Of a stretch of DNA of 64,000 bases, positions 36,601 through 49,250 are shown piece by piece. Each line of letters opens with the position of its first letter. The first letter of the stretch is position 1. Origin of the DNA: Macrocystis pyrifera (Eukaryota; Sar; Phaeophyceae; Laminariales; Laminariaceae); NCBI GenBank assembly GCA_031763025.1, contig JASSKH010000010.1, positions 620,001 through 684,000 of the forward strand. Reading direction: 5' to 3'. The translations under genes were made by a program, and so were the position numbers. The notes beneath the pieces were generated by a model. It saw only the letters and a list, made by a program, of their open reading frames with translations, was not told the origin of the DNA and made no database searches.

Positions 36601-37200
36601 GAGGTGTTACCCGACGAGTACCCGTCTTGAACGGATACCCGCTAACTTTATGAAACAAGTACCCGGGTACTCGCGAGTCTTTACGACCATTTTGGGCGGG
36701 TACCCGGGGGTACCCGTTTAAACGGCGGCTACCCATACAACACCCGAGTACCGGTCTAAAAGCCGGGTACCCTAGTGTCCGTGGCCCAAATACGCGGAGA
36801 ATTTGACGTGTTACTCGTGCCCCTGACGGGCATTAGCAAGCCGGGTTATACTCGCGAGTACCCGGGTAACTGGCAAAAGGGTAACACGTCTATAATTGGA
36901 TGGTGTGACATATGAGGCATGAGACAGTTTTTCTATCTTGAAGGTATTTCTTCGAGATTATGTACCTAATACTACCCAGGGGACGTGATTTAGGGGACGA
37001 TAAGTTGCGATCTCCGGGATTTCCAAGGTAAATCAACGAGAACCTGGGTACCCGGGTACTCGTTTAAACCGGGTACCCGGGTAACCGCGACCCAAATACT
37101 AGGCAAGTATGTAGTGTTACTTGTACCCGTGGTGGTATTAGCAAGCCGGGTAGTACTCGCGAGTATCCAGGTAATTGGCGAAAGGGAAACACCTCTACAG
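36590..37200. repeat. GGGTACCCGGGTA degenerate minisatellite
   Basis: The words GGGTACCC, CGCGAGTA and CCGGGTA recur dozens of times with irregular spacing. Built around the palindrome GGGTACCC. Confidence 0.85.
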
Positions 37201-37329
37201 CAGATACTACAAGATCAGGAGTAGTGGTTATTTCTTGGTTTATGTAGGCATGAAGCGGGAATCGATAATCTGCCCGCGGTGGGCACACTTGGTATTTACG
37301 AAAGAACAACAGCTGTGAGATCGAGGATT

Positions 37330-38140
37330 TGGTCGAAACTCATCTTTGCAAGCTGTGTGTGATACTTCGATCGCGCGTGCTGCTACGGGTTTTTACATGG
37401 CTTCATGCAGGAAATACAGTCGGTAGATGAGGAAAACAAAATCTGAAGCTGCAGAATTTAAGGAGTGGGTGTGCCTATATTTTGGGAAAAAATAAACATC
37501 AACATCGAGGTTGCACGTAGCTTGTCACGAGTGGGCTATCTTTCCGAGGTGTATTTCATACCGGGTATTACTGTTTATCAATATATGTATTTGGATACCA
37601 TCATCATCACTGTTACTGCCGACAGCATTAAATAAAAAGGATACCTGGTATGTGTCTATATTTTGGATATTAATAGAAGAAGCTTAACTGGGGCGTGCGA
37701 GGACCAAATTCCACTGACGGGGCAGGTGGAGACATGTAATTGTTACCGGTATTATTAATTTGTGACTTTTGAATAAATGTGCATTGATTTTTCGCCCTAA
37801 AACGGACACGATGTTGATAAACAATACCATGGTATACTACAATCTGAAATCCATTATTTCGTCGAAGCTCATATTTCCAAGCCGTGTGTGTGATAATAAG
37901 ATCGTGCGTACTGCGGATTTTCCTTACGAAGCAGGCGGATACAGTGTACTTCGTATTGGAGATATTTGAGACTATTTTGAATTGATGTACATCAATTATT
38001 TTCGCCACGAGCAAAACAAAAAAAGAAAAAGGGGGAAGAGGGGGCACACGATATCGATAAATATGCCCCAAAAGCTATGAGAGCGAGGTCGAATCTCATT
38101 ATTTCAAAGTGTGTGTGATTACAAGATCGTGCGTGATTCA
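37330..38140. repeat. three spaced copies of a 45-bp word
   Basis: Related 45-base segments containing TGTGTGTGAT and GATCG(T/C)GCGTG lie at about 37335, 37866 and 38090. Spacing is irregular. The interval is otherwise AT-rich without genes and holds TACCTGGTA (37642) and TATTAATA (37668). Confidence 0.5.
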
Positions 38141-38841
38141 GATTAAATATATATATTTATAAAATGAAAAACAAAAGCTATTATGTCATGTACTTGGCCC
38201 CTGCCTTTTTCTGTTTTGGATTTTGACCCCCTCTTTCAGCAGGTGTTTCTGACAATAACATTGTCTGTGACGGCTAGGCCTCACTACGAGGCGTGGGGAA
38301 ATCTATAACCTCATTTTGTTGTTTCGAATAGCCGCATCATCGACCTCCCTTCCCGGTAGTATTCAGAACTCCGTTATCATCAGTTGACCGTTGTATGGTC
38401 TGCATATACGACTATCCAGGGTGGGCTAATGTGATATGATATAGTATCGGGCTATAGAAGTGGTTATGAGATGGCCCGTAGTATCAAAGCTCTGAATACT
38501 CCCGGGGCTCTGAAGTTTCCCTTGCAGTACAATGGTTAGGATAGCCGAGAGGAGAAGAGTAGACAAGCGCCCGAAGAATCCTCGGACAGGAGTCTTTACC
38601 AGTCTAGCGGATTAATAGAAGGAGAGCAGAGTGGGCTTGATGCCTTGAATCAAGCCCCCATCGAATCACTCTCAACAGCTCCTTTCTCTTTCTTCATGAA
38701 GAGGAAGGATACGACAACAACACAAAAAGAAGCTTCCTGAACAAGAGAAGCTGCCTTCTTCCTAGCCAGTGCAGATTGTTCCTGCATCCCATTGTACTTG
38801 TGACAATGAACAAACACAGCAATAAAACCGTCCGCCCTTAC

Positions 38842-38953
38842 CCTCGTTATTTGCAGCCACCCTCAGTTCCGCTCTTGCGACCCGCAGACCCCTCTCCAGG
38901 TCTTCTACCCGTTGCTGCTGCTGCTGGCGCTGCTGCTGCTGCTGCTGCTGCTG

Positions 38954-39025
<72 letters not shown>

Positions 39026-39590
39026 GCTCCTCCTCATCCCGTTTTTGCAGTTGCTGCTGCTGGCGCTTGCGTTGCTGCTGCAGGCACTGCCGCCACTGCT
39101 GCTCCTCCCACCGCCGCTGCTGCTGCTGCTGTTGGTGGCGATCGGCATGGCGTTCACGCCGTTCGCGCAATTGCTGCTGCTGCTCTTGCTGGTCATACTC
39201 CTGCTGCAGCTGCTGGCGCTGTTCTTTCTGCCGTTGCTGTTGCGTACGTCGCCGTGCGTAGCGCTCCACATGCCGTGCACGCCGATCGCACAGTTGTTGC
39301 TCCTGCTCCCGCAGTTGGTATCGCTTAGCAAAAAATATGCGGCACTCACAAAGCTGCTGCAGCTGGCTCAGCATCGCCTCGTGAAACAACGACCGCAGAA
39401 AGAGTCGCTTGTCTTCTCCGTCCACCAAACACTTCACCACAGTTACGACCCTCTGTGCGGCAGCAGCGTCCAGCTGGCGCCCCCATTGCACCTCCCGTCT
39501 GTCCCGACGCGGTGCGACCTGTGACGTCGACACCCTTGGAATGAAAGTCGTAGTAGCGGCAGGACGTGCAACAAGAGGGAGAGGACGCAT
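38842..39590 (-). CDS. polyglutamine coiled-coil protein, first exon, frame-broken
   Basis: From an ATG at 39590 the minus strand encodes about 75 residues of ordinary helical sequence (VVTVVKCLVDGEDKRLFLRS), then a Gln/Arg-rich coiled coil (RRTQQQRQKEQRQQLQQEYD) and an EEEQ leading into a CAG tract. Beyond the tract, a different frame resumes the same texture (QQQQQRVEDLERGLRVARAE) to a strong GTAAGG donor at 38841. Two 2-base interruptions in the tract, near 39024 and 38954, shift the frame by +1 in total, so as assembled the ATG frame runs into poly-Ser, poly-Ala and a Gly/Arg tail. This is a mutated gene, a sequencing error in the repeat, or programmed shifting. Gln-rich coiled coils often scaffold transcription or RNA complexes, but the function here is unknown. 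Confidence 0.55.
38913..39030. repeat. CTG/CAG trinucleotide tract with two phase breaks
   Basis: Near-pure CTG repeat interrupted at CTGCGCTG (38951-38958) and GCTCTGCTC (39021-39029), each adding two bases relative to a pure repeat. Confidence 0.95.
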
Positions 39591-41290
39591 ACAATTAACA
39601 CATGGAGCATCTGGACGTGCCGTACATCAACTCTACTCGGCGGCTCTTGATGCCAAGCACGGAGCCCTGATGTTCTGGATGAAGGACGATGTCGAAGTCC
39701 CCATCATGCCTTGCTAACGCCGTATTATATCAACTCGACGGCCGTGGCAACCGTTGAAATAGGGTAGGTATTATTAACAGAATGCTGGACGGTATCATGT
39801 TTCGATGCCGTCCGTCTCTCTGTTTGTGTTTTTTTCATCAGTGCAGCACACGGGCGATGATTGCACAGAGTCCCCGCGATACCAGCGTCCAGTACAACTC
39901 AGTACGTACGGCTGAAGAAGAGGGTATGACACGAAAACACGACTACACGAATGTTGTAGACCATAGCATATTTCTTATCCCGAGAGCTGTGACCACCTTA
40001 CATTGCGTTAAAAAACAAGTCGAACCCCCTCGCCTCCCCCTTTCCCCCCCGCCCCGCCCTTCCCCCCCCGGGGCGTCGAAAGGGATGCGTGGTCAATTGT
40101 CAAATGACCAAGGCAGGCAACAGATGAGTACGCCCCTCTACCTCCGGCGAGTTCAACGTATGTGTTCCTATGTTAGGTGTCGCATGCTACGCGTATCACG
40201 CCCGACAACACCGACGTGAGTAGAGTTGGACTCATTTTCTTTGAACAAGCGATGTAGAGAGAAGCTATTAAAATTACTACCAGGTATTACTTTTGCTGGG
40301 AGTGCAGAAAAGCTTCCTGGTGACATACACGCAATAGTTATACAGTACTAGCTCAGCAAGCCGATGGCGAACAAGTCCACCTACTGCTGCAGATACTGGT
40401 TAACAACATACAACACCAAGTACCAGGCACCCAGCACCATGCATCATGCATCATGCACCAGGCTCCAAGTACCATGCACCAGGTATGGTATTGTATTGTA
40501 TAGTAAAGTACCGTGGCTTTGGCGGACGAAACATGTTATGGCATGGGCTGACGAGCGTACCTTGCGCACGCTTGCACAAAAAGCACCCTCCAGCTCGTAC
40601 GTTGTGGCTTGGGGGCAGGTGGGAAGCCCTCGACAAGCAGCGGTCCCATACACCTGGACACACGACAAGCACGACAGCGAAAAGCGAACAGGCACGGCGA
40701 GAAACGAACCACTCAGTTACCGGCCGCGCCTGCTGTCTTGGAGCCCCTTACAGGCTACTGCCAGAGTGTCAGAAAAAATGTCGAAGCAAACATCTTGCAC
40801 GAGTGCACACGGCACACTGCACGGGTGCCGCCTTTGGCTACGTACCGTGTGAGTACCTAACTAAGTGGCGGATTATTTTCCGACAAAACGCGTTTAATTT
40901 TTCTCGTACAGTTCAGGTAGGTAGTACTCTCGATAATAATTTCCTACGACGCAATTGCAGTCCTCGCCACAAAAAACATCGTACACAATCGCACGACAGG
41001 ATACGAGAGCATTGATACGGCGGCGAGCAGGCAAACGGAAGGCGCTATTCGCTGGTTTCATCGCTCGCGTGCCTGAGAAACGAGTAGCGCCTGCCGAATA
41101 GGGTGCTGTTTGGGATTCTGGAGGACAGGGGGGGTATATAGGTAGGTGTGGATAGGGCGCCAAAAAATGGGCGAGCTATGACCTACATGAAGGAGGGGTT
41201 TGCCGCCACGGTCGAAGGGTGGCTGTAAGCAGTACAGAAACAGACAGGTCAATAGTGCGGACCGGCCGAGAAAGGAGGGGAGACGTTCAC
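39591..41290. other. spacer with short frames
   Basis: A plus-strand frame ending at 39717 (HQLYSAALDAKHGALMFWMK) has some coding texture just upstream of the polyglutamine gene. A C-rich patch at 40040-40070 is followed by ATGAGTACGCCCC, which resembles an inverted G-tract element end. CACCAG/ATGCATC repeats occupy 40420-40480. No gene can be supported. Confidence 0.35.
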
Positions 41291-41359
41291 ACCTTGGACA
41301 GGTCATGAGCAGCTACTGTACTGTAAAGATCATCTACTACTATTAATAATACTGTTGTA

Positions 41360-41806
41360 CATCGCGTCGTACGTTAATTCGTATATAGTTTGGGATCAAT
41401 GAGGCCTCCTGCTGCGACCAGCCGGAGACTCTCACCCAGGGTTACTACTCCCGCGTTGGTTGTCTGGCAATCAAGGCGGCACCTCGTCGCAGAGAGTAGG
41501 TACCCCGGTAAAATAAACACTAACCAAACTGATGTCGTTGTCGACGGTACACCTCGCTACCAACGATGAGCGGGCGGGATGGTCTGTTTTTCCCTAGCCT
41601 CTTTCTACTTTGTCGTGCTGTTGTAGAGCTGCGATATCGCTCACGGAGTGATACTCAATCACTGTCTCCCCATACAACAATGGTCTTTCCCGAAAAGGGA
41701 TCCACCCTGCTGGCGTCCCCTCTTTTCTTTTTCTGTTCCAGGTTACTGTTGTAACATCGCGTCGTACGTTAATTCGTATATAGTTTGGGATCAATGAGGC
41801 CTCCTT
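41360..41806. mobile_element. pair of about 50-bp direct repeats, 395 bp apart
   Basis: 41361-41411 and 41757-41806 are identical over about 50 bases (CGCGTCGTACGTTAATTCGT...GGCCTCCT). Both are preceded by CTGTTGTA. This resembles a very small terminal-direct-repeat element or a duplication. No primer-binding site or polypurine tract was recognised. Confidence 0.45.
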
Positions 41807-42009
41807 CTGCTGCGGCATGAGATCACACCCATACTTGTTGACTCTTTTCTTATCTCAATGTCGTCGCTCATTTGATGCGTATCCTTTTTGCGGGTGCCTT
41901 GTATTCCTTATTGTCCCCAAACTTGTAGCCTAGTCGATTAGGGGTTCTGCTACCGTTGGTTGTCCCGTGGGAACGTCGAGTACGATTTTCCATACCCCTC
42001 CGACGGTGA

Positions 42010-42290
42010 TACGCGCTGAGGTATGCGATCGCGGTGTGATGCACCCGGAATTGCTACCACTATTAATAGTTCCCGTTCGTACCGCTGTGAGAAGTTATGC
42101 GGGATCTGCATATAAATAAATAGCACAGATCCAACCCAGGAAACATGTGCTAGGTCATGCAGATTATGCGGGCCCCACCCGGCACAATGAGCTAGATCGT
42201 ACAAGGTTGGGAATAGATTTATCTGTCTTGAAATATCTAGATCATCATGAACTGGGGATCGATGATCTATTTGTCCGAGGTGTAGATGTT
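42010..42290 (+). repeat. dispersed repeat D, copy 2 (uninterrupted site)
   Basis: Same ordered words as at 36.4 kb: GGGATCTG, CAGGAAACATGTGCTAGGTC, CCCACCCGGCA and ATGAGCTAGATC. It carries its own CTATTAATAG at 42060, at a different position from the one in copy 3. Confidence 0.75.
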
Positions 42291-42530
42291 CATCACGCGA
42301 AGACGGCATGGCACGACATGGAGAAGGGCAAATATTAGAACGGAAGCACGACACGCGAGGATATATAGCAGGCCGCGAGAGACACTGACTGGCCGTCGAC
42401 ACCACCAGGGGCAGGCGGGCAGCACTTTCTTCATCGCTCGTCGACTCGCCTCAGACTCAGTTTCGTTTTCCGATAGCTGGAGTCGTCGCACTCTTTTTTT
42501 CATGTCGTCTCTGAAGCGGCTACTCAAATT

Positions 42531-42715
42531 CGATCTTCGTTCGTTCGTTCGTTCGTTTTTTTCGTTCGATCGTTCGATCGTTCGATCGTTCGCTCGTCCA
42601 TCCATTCGTTCATTCGTTCGTTAATTAATTCGTTCGTTCGTCCGTTCGATCGATCGATCGTTCGTTCGTTCGTCGTCGTCGGTCGTCGATTCGTTCGATC
42701 GTTCGTTCAGAAACA
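42531..42715. repeat. TTCG/ATCG tetranucleotide repeat
   Basis: Long run of TTCG units mixed with GATCG and ATTCG variants. Confidence 0.9.
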
Positions 42716-43448
42716 TGAGAATACTTTAAATAGGTGCGCACCAGGTGTATACACAGAAAATGTAGTGCCAGTAGTATTAATAGTGTCGTGAATGGAATGG
42801 AATCGGTACGCACTAGCTGTTGTAATCGCCGGCGATCGACGTACTCAGAAAGCCTATCAATACTTTTGAGTTCGATGCGGGGTTTGCCCATATAACACTC
42901 ATGTTACACAAACAGTCGTGACTCGTGATCTATTACAACCCGTTTTTTGCTGTTTCAGCATCGAGCGGGCATGAAGGGGGAGAGGAGCCCTCTGCTTCGA
43001 GAACCCGGATCCAAGTCATTGCGAGATATGGACAAGAGTAAGAGCCAAAAGGTCGTCGCTTAAAGACAAAAAGTAAGAAACGAAAGATGGAAGCGGGTTG
43101 GAGCCAAGGAAGGGCTATATACCATCGTAAAGGGGGGTGACTCAGCGACACTAACTTTACGCCACAGAAAAACCCGCCTAATACAACACATCGCACACAC
43201 GGCACCCCCACCCATTAAAAATGGTTCTTGGGTCGCTCTACGTACGTACTACGAGACTACGAGCGTAGGTACCACAGTATGCCTGGGCGGGGTCAGAGCG
43301 CGAAAGGAAAAAGCGAATGAAGGGCGCTGCTAATACTTAAGAGTCTATATTCATATTACTGCTGTATACTATTAATAACACGATTCTGTGACAGTTTGAA
43401 GACCATACCTGGTAGGGCAGCGTAGACCTACTACACTGTACGGACCGG

Positions 43449-44200
43449 CTATGCTATTAATACTGCTATCATGTACTACTTACAGTAGTATAGGGCAGTA
43501 TGGACCTACAGTAGAGACCGACTATTAACACTGCTATCATGTATTACCACAGTGGTATAGGGCAGTATGGACCTACAGTATAGACCGACTATTAATACTA
43601 ATACTGCTATCATATATTACCACAGTGGTATAGGGCAGTATGGACCTACTACTGTAGAGACCGACTATTAATACTGCTATCATATATTACCATATATAGG
43701 GCACCACAGTAGTATAGGGTAGTATGGACCTACAGTAGAGACCGACTATTAATACTGCTATAATACATTACTACAGTAGTATGGACCTATTACGGGGGTC
43801 CATAGGTAATGGGACCAAATTTTATTAGTAAAAATAGGTAAATATATAGGTTTTTTTTATGTATACCATAGGTCCTATTAACTATGGACCCCCGTAGATA
43901 CCGACTATTAATACTACTATCATATACTACTACAGTGGTACAGGGCAGTATGGACCTACTGTAGAGACCGACTATTAACACCTCGACCATATATTACCAC
44001 AGTGGTACAGGGCAGTATGGACCTACAGTAGAGACCGTCTACCAATATTAATACTGCTATCATATACTACTACAGCAGCAGTGGTACAAGGCAGTATGGA
44101 CCTACTATAAATACTGCTCTCATACATTTCCACAGTAGTATAGGGGAGTATGGACCTATGGACCAACTATACTGTAGAGGGCACCAACTATTAATACTGC
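43449..44200. repeat. CTATTAATACTGC minisatellite
   Basis: About nine imperfect units of 70-110 bp containing CTATTAATACTGCTA, then CACAGTGGTA(T/C)AGGGCAG, TATGGACCTAC and GTAGAGACCGA. Each unit carries a TATTAATA. The array is split by a MITE at 43790. Confidence 0.9.
43790..43897 (+). mobile_element. MITE, copy 2, inside a minisatellite
   Basis: Ends TTACGGGGG and CCCCCGTAG with long inverted repeats (CCATAGGTAAT...ATTAACTATGG) and the inner GTAAAAATAGGTAAATATAT. The left flank is CCTA and the right flank resumes ACCGACTATTAATAC, so it inserted after the array had formed. Confidence 0.9.
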
Positions 44201-44439
44201 TACCATATCATATCATATCATCATATCATACTGCTGCCGCAGTTCACAACATGGAGGAGCACATACGCATATATACTGCACATACGTGTGCAGTGCTCTA
44301 CATACGTGAAACACTCACTCTGATGGTTGGCAGTATACAATGATGCAATGATATCACTCTGCTACGCCGCTATACGTGCACCTGGACAATAGACAATGGC
44401 CCCTGCAATAGCAATAGAACATGGTGCAATGGACGGGTC

Positions 44440-44860
44440 TATTGTCGTCGGCAAAGGCTATCGATTGGAACGTTCCTCATCCATTGTCGTCGGTAATGCC
44501 TATCGATAGGTTGCGTCCCCAACATATTGTTCAGGCAGGAGTGTGCTGAAGTACCTGGGTTGGAAGCTATTGTCACCGACAATGGCTATCGACGGATAGC
44601 TTGCAGAATCTACTGCGGTCCACAGTGGCTATCGATGAACACATTTCTTGATCTATTGTGGCCGGCAATGGCTATCGATATACGCATTTCTTGATCTGTT
44701 GTGACCGGTAATGGCTATCGATAGATATGTTTCTGAATGTATTGTGACCAGCAATGGCTATCGATAGATGCGTTTCTAATCTATTGTGGCCGGCAATTGC
44801 TATCGATGAACACCGTTGAGAATCGATTGTAGTGGACAATGTCTATCGATGGACACCATC
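44440..44860. repeat. ATCGAT minisatellite, block 1 (about 57 bp)
   Basis: Repeats of CTATTGTGGCCGGCAATGG and CTATCGATAG with changing linkers. Both words are partly self-complementary. Confidence 0.85.
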
Positions 44861-45189
44861 ACCAGCCTCTTTCCACACCTACAATGCACTCTGATATACT
44901 AAGCAACGCAACATTTTGTTCCGCAGCAATGTCATATTTTCATCTTGTGATCACCACCAGTATGGAATGAGTGTATGGCGTATCGTGATGAGCAGCAATG
45001 TCGGTGCATGGCATAGCGTGAAGGAGGGCTGCAACGTTGTGTGTCTCAACAAGGCAGTGGGCATCATGGGGGTTAAGTGTGTTGCATTGTCGGCTGTGTT
45101 GTTGTGGTTAGTACTCTGTGTTATTAATAGTGATTCCAAATCGGTTACACTCTGTACGGATAAAGATAGATGAGGTAAGATGTGCATAT

Positions 45190-45835
45190 ACCCTGGACAA
45201 TAGAAAGGAAATAGAACATTGTCGCTACAGTAGCCCCGAAAAAGCGTGTGTCAATGGATACTGTTAACGACAATAGACTGGCAACGCTGGCTAACGATAG
45301 ACATTGTGAACCACAATGGACTGGCAACACTCTCTATCGATAGACACTGCTAACCACAATGGACTGGCAACGCTGTCTATCGATAGATGTTGTTAACGAC
45401 AATATACTGGCAACGCTGTCTATCGATAGATATTGTCAGGGAACAATACTTTTTCGGCAATGGAGACAATATGCCTTTGCCCTAACAATGGAGTCACAAG
45501 GTTGTCCATAGATGGCCATTGTCCTGAACAATAGATGCTGGGGAAGCAACCGTGATAGATATTGTTCGAACAATAGACCAAAACGTTTGCCTATCGATGG
45601 CTATTGCCGCCAACACTATACACGCAATTGTATCCATCAATAGCCATCGTCACCCACAATAGACTGTCGGGCGTGTTTTCGTAATAGACTATTACCTAAA
45701 CCTATTGTATACCGTGGAATGATGTATGTCGATGGCCATTCTTGACGACCGCCGAAGCTTCTATTGCCGCCAACAATAGGTACGCGATTGTGTCCAACAA
45801 TAGCCATCGCCACCCACAATAGATTGTTGGCCGGG
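45190..45835. repeat. ATCGAT minisatellite, block 2 (about 60 bp)
   Basis: Units with GACTGGCAACGCTGTCTATC and GATAGA(C/T) plus ACCACAAT or ACGACAAT, loosening after 45450 to CAATAG/CTATTG words. Confidence 0.85.
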
Positions 45836-46429
45836 CTCCGAAAAATATGAATCTGACTTACTTCATTTCAGTACGAGACAAAAATCTCGAGTTAAGAAAC
45901 GGAAAGCTGATAATTTTCTTGTCAAGGTGGTTTCATTTTCAGTATCCAGATTTTTTTTTGAAAGTGCAGTTAATCGAGGACAATGTAAGGGTAACAAATC
46001 GAATTTATTTCCTAACAAAATAATCTAAATTATAGATGACCAGCATCCGAAAAAATAACTCTTACTTACTTGGTTTCAGTATGGGACAAACAAACTCGAG
46101 ATGAGAAACGGAAATAACAGAATTTTCAGCGTAAGGTGGTTTGAGTTTAATGATCCACGTTTTATTCAAAGTGGAGTTAATAGACTTGTAGGACAAAGCA
46201 AGGGTATTAAATCGAGTCAATTTCCGAAACGAAGAGCGCACACAAGTTGATGACAGTTACCAATATCTTGGTGCGCGAGTGTCTATTAATGGCGACATCT
46301 GTATTTAATGTATTCTTCAAATGAGTGTGAGAGCGTATGGTGTCCACAACATGATGACGTCGGTTCAAATTACCACATACCATACAGAAAATGACATACC
46401 TCGTATATCGTGGGATGAGTGCAAAATAT

Positions 46430-46895
46430 CCTCGAGATGGCTATCGATGGATAGCTTGTACAATCTATATGGCCGGCAATGGCCATCGATAGACATTTCG
46501 TACAATCTATTGTGGCCGGCAACGGCCATCGATAGACATATCGCACAATCTATTGTGGTCGACAATGGCCGTCGACAGACCTCTCGCACAATCTATTGTG
46601 GCCCGCAATGGCCATCGATATACCTCTCGCACAATCTATTGTGGTCACCGATGGCTATCGGTAGACATCTCGCACATTCTATCGTGGCCGGCAATGGCCA
46701 TCGATCGACATCTCGCACATTCTATTGTGGCCTGCAGTGGCCATCGATGGACGAAGTTCACCATCTATTGTGTTAGACAATGTCTATCGATCGACAATAT
46801 CACCAGCCCATTGTCGCCGACAATACCTATCGATAGATACCTTCCACAATCTATTGTCGCAGATAATGTACATCGATAGATCCCCCTCCTCGTCT
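46430..46895. repeat. ATCGAT minisatellite, block 3 (43 bp)
   Basis: Regular 43-bp units: CTATTGTGGCCGGCAATGG, CCATCGATAGAC, then CTCGCACAAT. Because 43 is not a multiple of three and every unit lacks stops in all frames used, a 151-codon frame (46321-46776) crosses it. I regard that frame as an artefact of the array. Confidence 0.9.
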
Positions 46896-46989
46896 ATTGT
46901 CGAAGCAATAGACTTTTGTTGTGTCCATTGTCCCGAGTGTGGTACGTACCGAAGGAAATGCAAGGATCGTTGGGGGTTCATAATTTTCA

Positions 46990-48085
46990 GGGCTTTCTTC
47001 GGGACCGCTTTTTCGTCTCGGGACGGGATCCCGCGTGATCGAGATATCTCGGGATCCCCCGGGACGGAATAAGAGGGGTATTTAAAGCACGGGACGGTAC
47101 AGGACGGGATTGAGCCATCAGAGGATTAGGCGGGAAAACTTGGACGGGATTGAAATTTCACGGGAGTGCACGCAACGGGATTGAGATACAACGGGATTTT
47201 ACGGCACGGGATTTCACGAGACGAAAAAAGCGCGGTACTCCACGGGACGGGATTGAGATATCACGGGATTTTACGTGACGGGATTGTACGGGACGAAAAA
47301 AGCACGGTACTCCACGATACGGGATGTAGAAAGGAATACGGTACGTGTACGGTACACAGCAAGCACAGCAGTGATTCGTATGATGTCACACACACGATTG
47401 CACTTTCTGTACCATCATACGCGAACATAACCGAATCCCATGGCGTTGTCGAACTGTATTCGTTCATGGTGGCGCGCGTGCTTCACATTGTACGGACGGC
47501 GTGTCGCACCGGGGGATGCATTCGTGTCGTTTTTGATCGCACTGAATTGTGTTTCATTGAAAAATAACTTCTTTTTTTTTATTCGTGAAACAAAATCTTT
47601 TTTTTCAATCATAGGAAATTAGTGTGGAAAATATCTGGAAAAATCTACCAGGTAGCACATTTAAAAAAAAAAAAACGTTACAGGCAAGGTTCGGAAGCAT
47701 GACTCACTGCCTTTGAGTTGAGCACGTTTAACTGCTGACCTATACACCAAAAATCCCCGGAAAATCCCGTTGTCTCTGAGAAAACGGGATAAATCCCGCG
47801 GGATCACGAAACCACGGGATTGGTTTGCACGGGATTTGGAGAATATCAAATTTCACGGGTTTGCACCGGACTGGACACGGATTTCAGGGAATTGCCCAAA
47901 TTTCACGGGACTAGTTTGCATCGGGATCGGGATTTAATAAAAACACGGGACGGGATCGGGATCACAAACATTTCCACGAAATCAGTTTGGACGGGAACGG
48001 GATTCCAAAAATTCCAAGGGATCACGGGAATATCCCGTATGTCGTGGAATCCCGCGGGACTTTCACAACTGGAAAAATCTCGAGG
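46990..48085. repeat. CGGGAT minisatellite, block 1
   Basis: ACGGGAT, CACGGGATTT and GACGGGATTGAGAT recur throughout with occasional CCCGCGGGA palindromes. One TACCAGGTA at 47646. Confidence 0.9.
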
Positions 48086-48299
48086 AAAGCCCTGATAATT
48101 ACAACCTAATGGTCCTACATCGCCGACCAGGGTACCTGGGTATAAATTTATACATGCATTGACTGCATGTACCTCAAGTAATAGTAATATTGACTGATAC
48201 CTCGGGTAGTCAGACTGTTGTCACTCTGCTGGCGGCTGCGCTGTGTTTCGAATCTCGACTGGTGGTTTTTCGGTATGACGTAAGACACTTATATCAAAG

Positions 48300-49075
48300 G
48301 GCATTCCTCGGGACACCGGTTCGACTCCGGGACCAAATGCCGCGGGATTCAGGAACTCCGGGATTCTACCGTACTATTAATATTTTGAATAGGATATGGT
48401 CACCGCGGGACTCCCCGGGGCGGGATTCAGCCACCACGGGATAAAAACGTTTCTTTTTGTACGGGATCTAGTCACGACGGGATTCGACGAATTTGGTTGT
48501 GCGGGTTCCGGCCACCGCGGTACTCCCCTGGACGGGATGTTTCCTCTTTTTTTTCGCGGCGTTCTACTGAGAGGGGCACGTCTCCGGGAATTTCAATATT
48601 TTCTCTCGTTTTTCATACGTACCGTACCAAGTTTACAGTACGAACATTTTTGTTTGTTTCCAAAACAATAGCTAACATAGGGAAAAAAAGACTGACTGAC
48701 CCGAGCATTGAACATGATGCCTGACGCTAGTGCGTGCTCTGGTCATATTTTATAGTGCCTCCTTCTGCGGAGTGGGGATTAGCATTTCCGTTTCTCCGGG
48801 ATTTAACCTTTCTTCGTTCACGGGATTCGGGATATCCTGAATTGTGCGGGGCGTGTTTGTGCGGCAACGGATTTTTTGCATTCGCGCGGGACTTGTTTGT
48901 GCGGGGACGGGACATACACTTTTGCGTGGGCTCGGGAACGGGATATAAGAATTTGCGCGGGATGCGTTTGTGCGGGAGCGGAATTTCACATTTACCACGG
49001 TACCACGTCACAATTCCGAATCCCGCGCAAATTTGCGGGGTATATCCCGCGGGAGGAATCCCGAGGAATGCCGTG
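48300..49075. repeat. CGGGAT minisatellite, block 2
   Basis: Same word family as block 1, more diverged (GCGGGACT, GCGGGGAC, CACGGGAT). TATTAATA at 48375. Confidence 0.85.
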
Positions 49076-49219
49076 TTGTTCCTGAGCACTATTTTTCCGT
49101 CGCCGGAGCGTGAGAGCGCGAGTTGGCAAAAATCGATGAAAATCGACTAGCAGCGCTGGGAAATCCATGAGAATGCTGAATGAACCTATATTATGCGCGA
49201 TAAAAATGAAGGCATGTGT

Positions 49220-49224
<5 letters not shown>

Positions 49225-49250
<26 letters not shown>

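Noticed and set aside
43449..44200. Possible CRISPR array
   Set aside because: Units differ in length and sequence, there are no unique equal-length spacers, and the genome is eukaryotic. It is a degenerate minisatellite interrupted by a MITE.
46321..46776. 151-codon frame across the ATCGAT block
   Set aside because: The 43-bp period is not a multiple of three and the frame is simply an array without stops.
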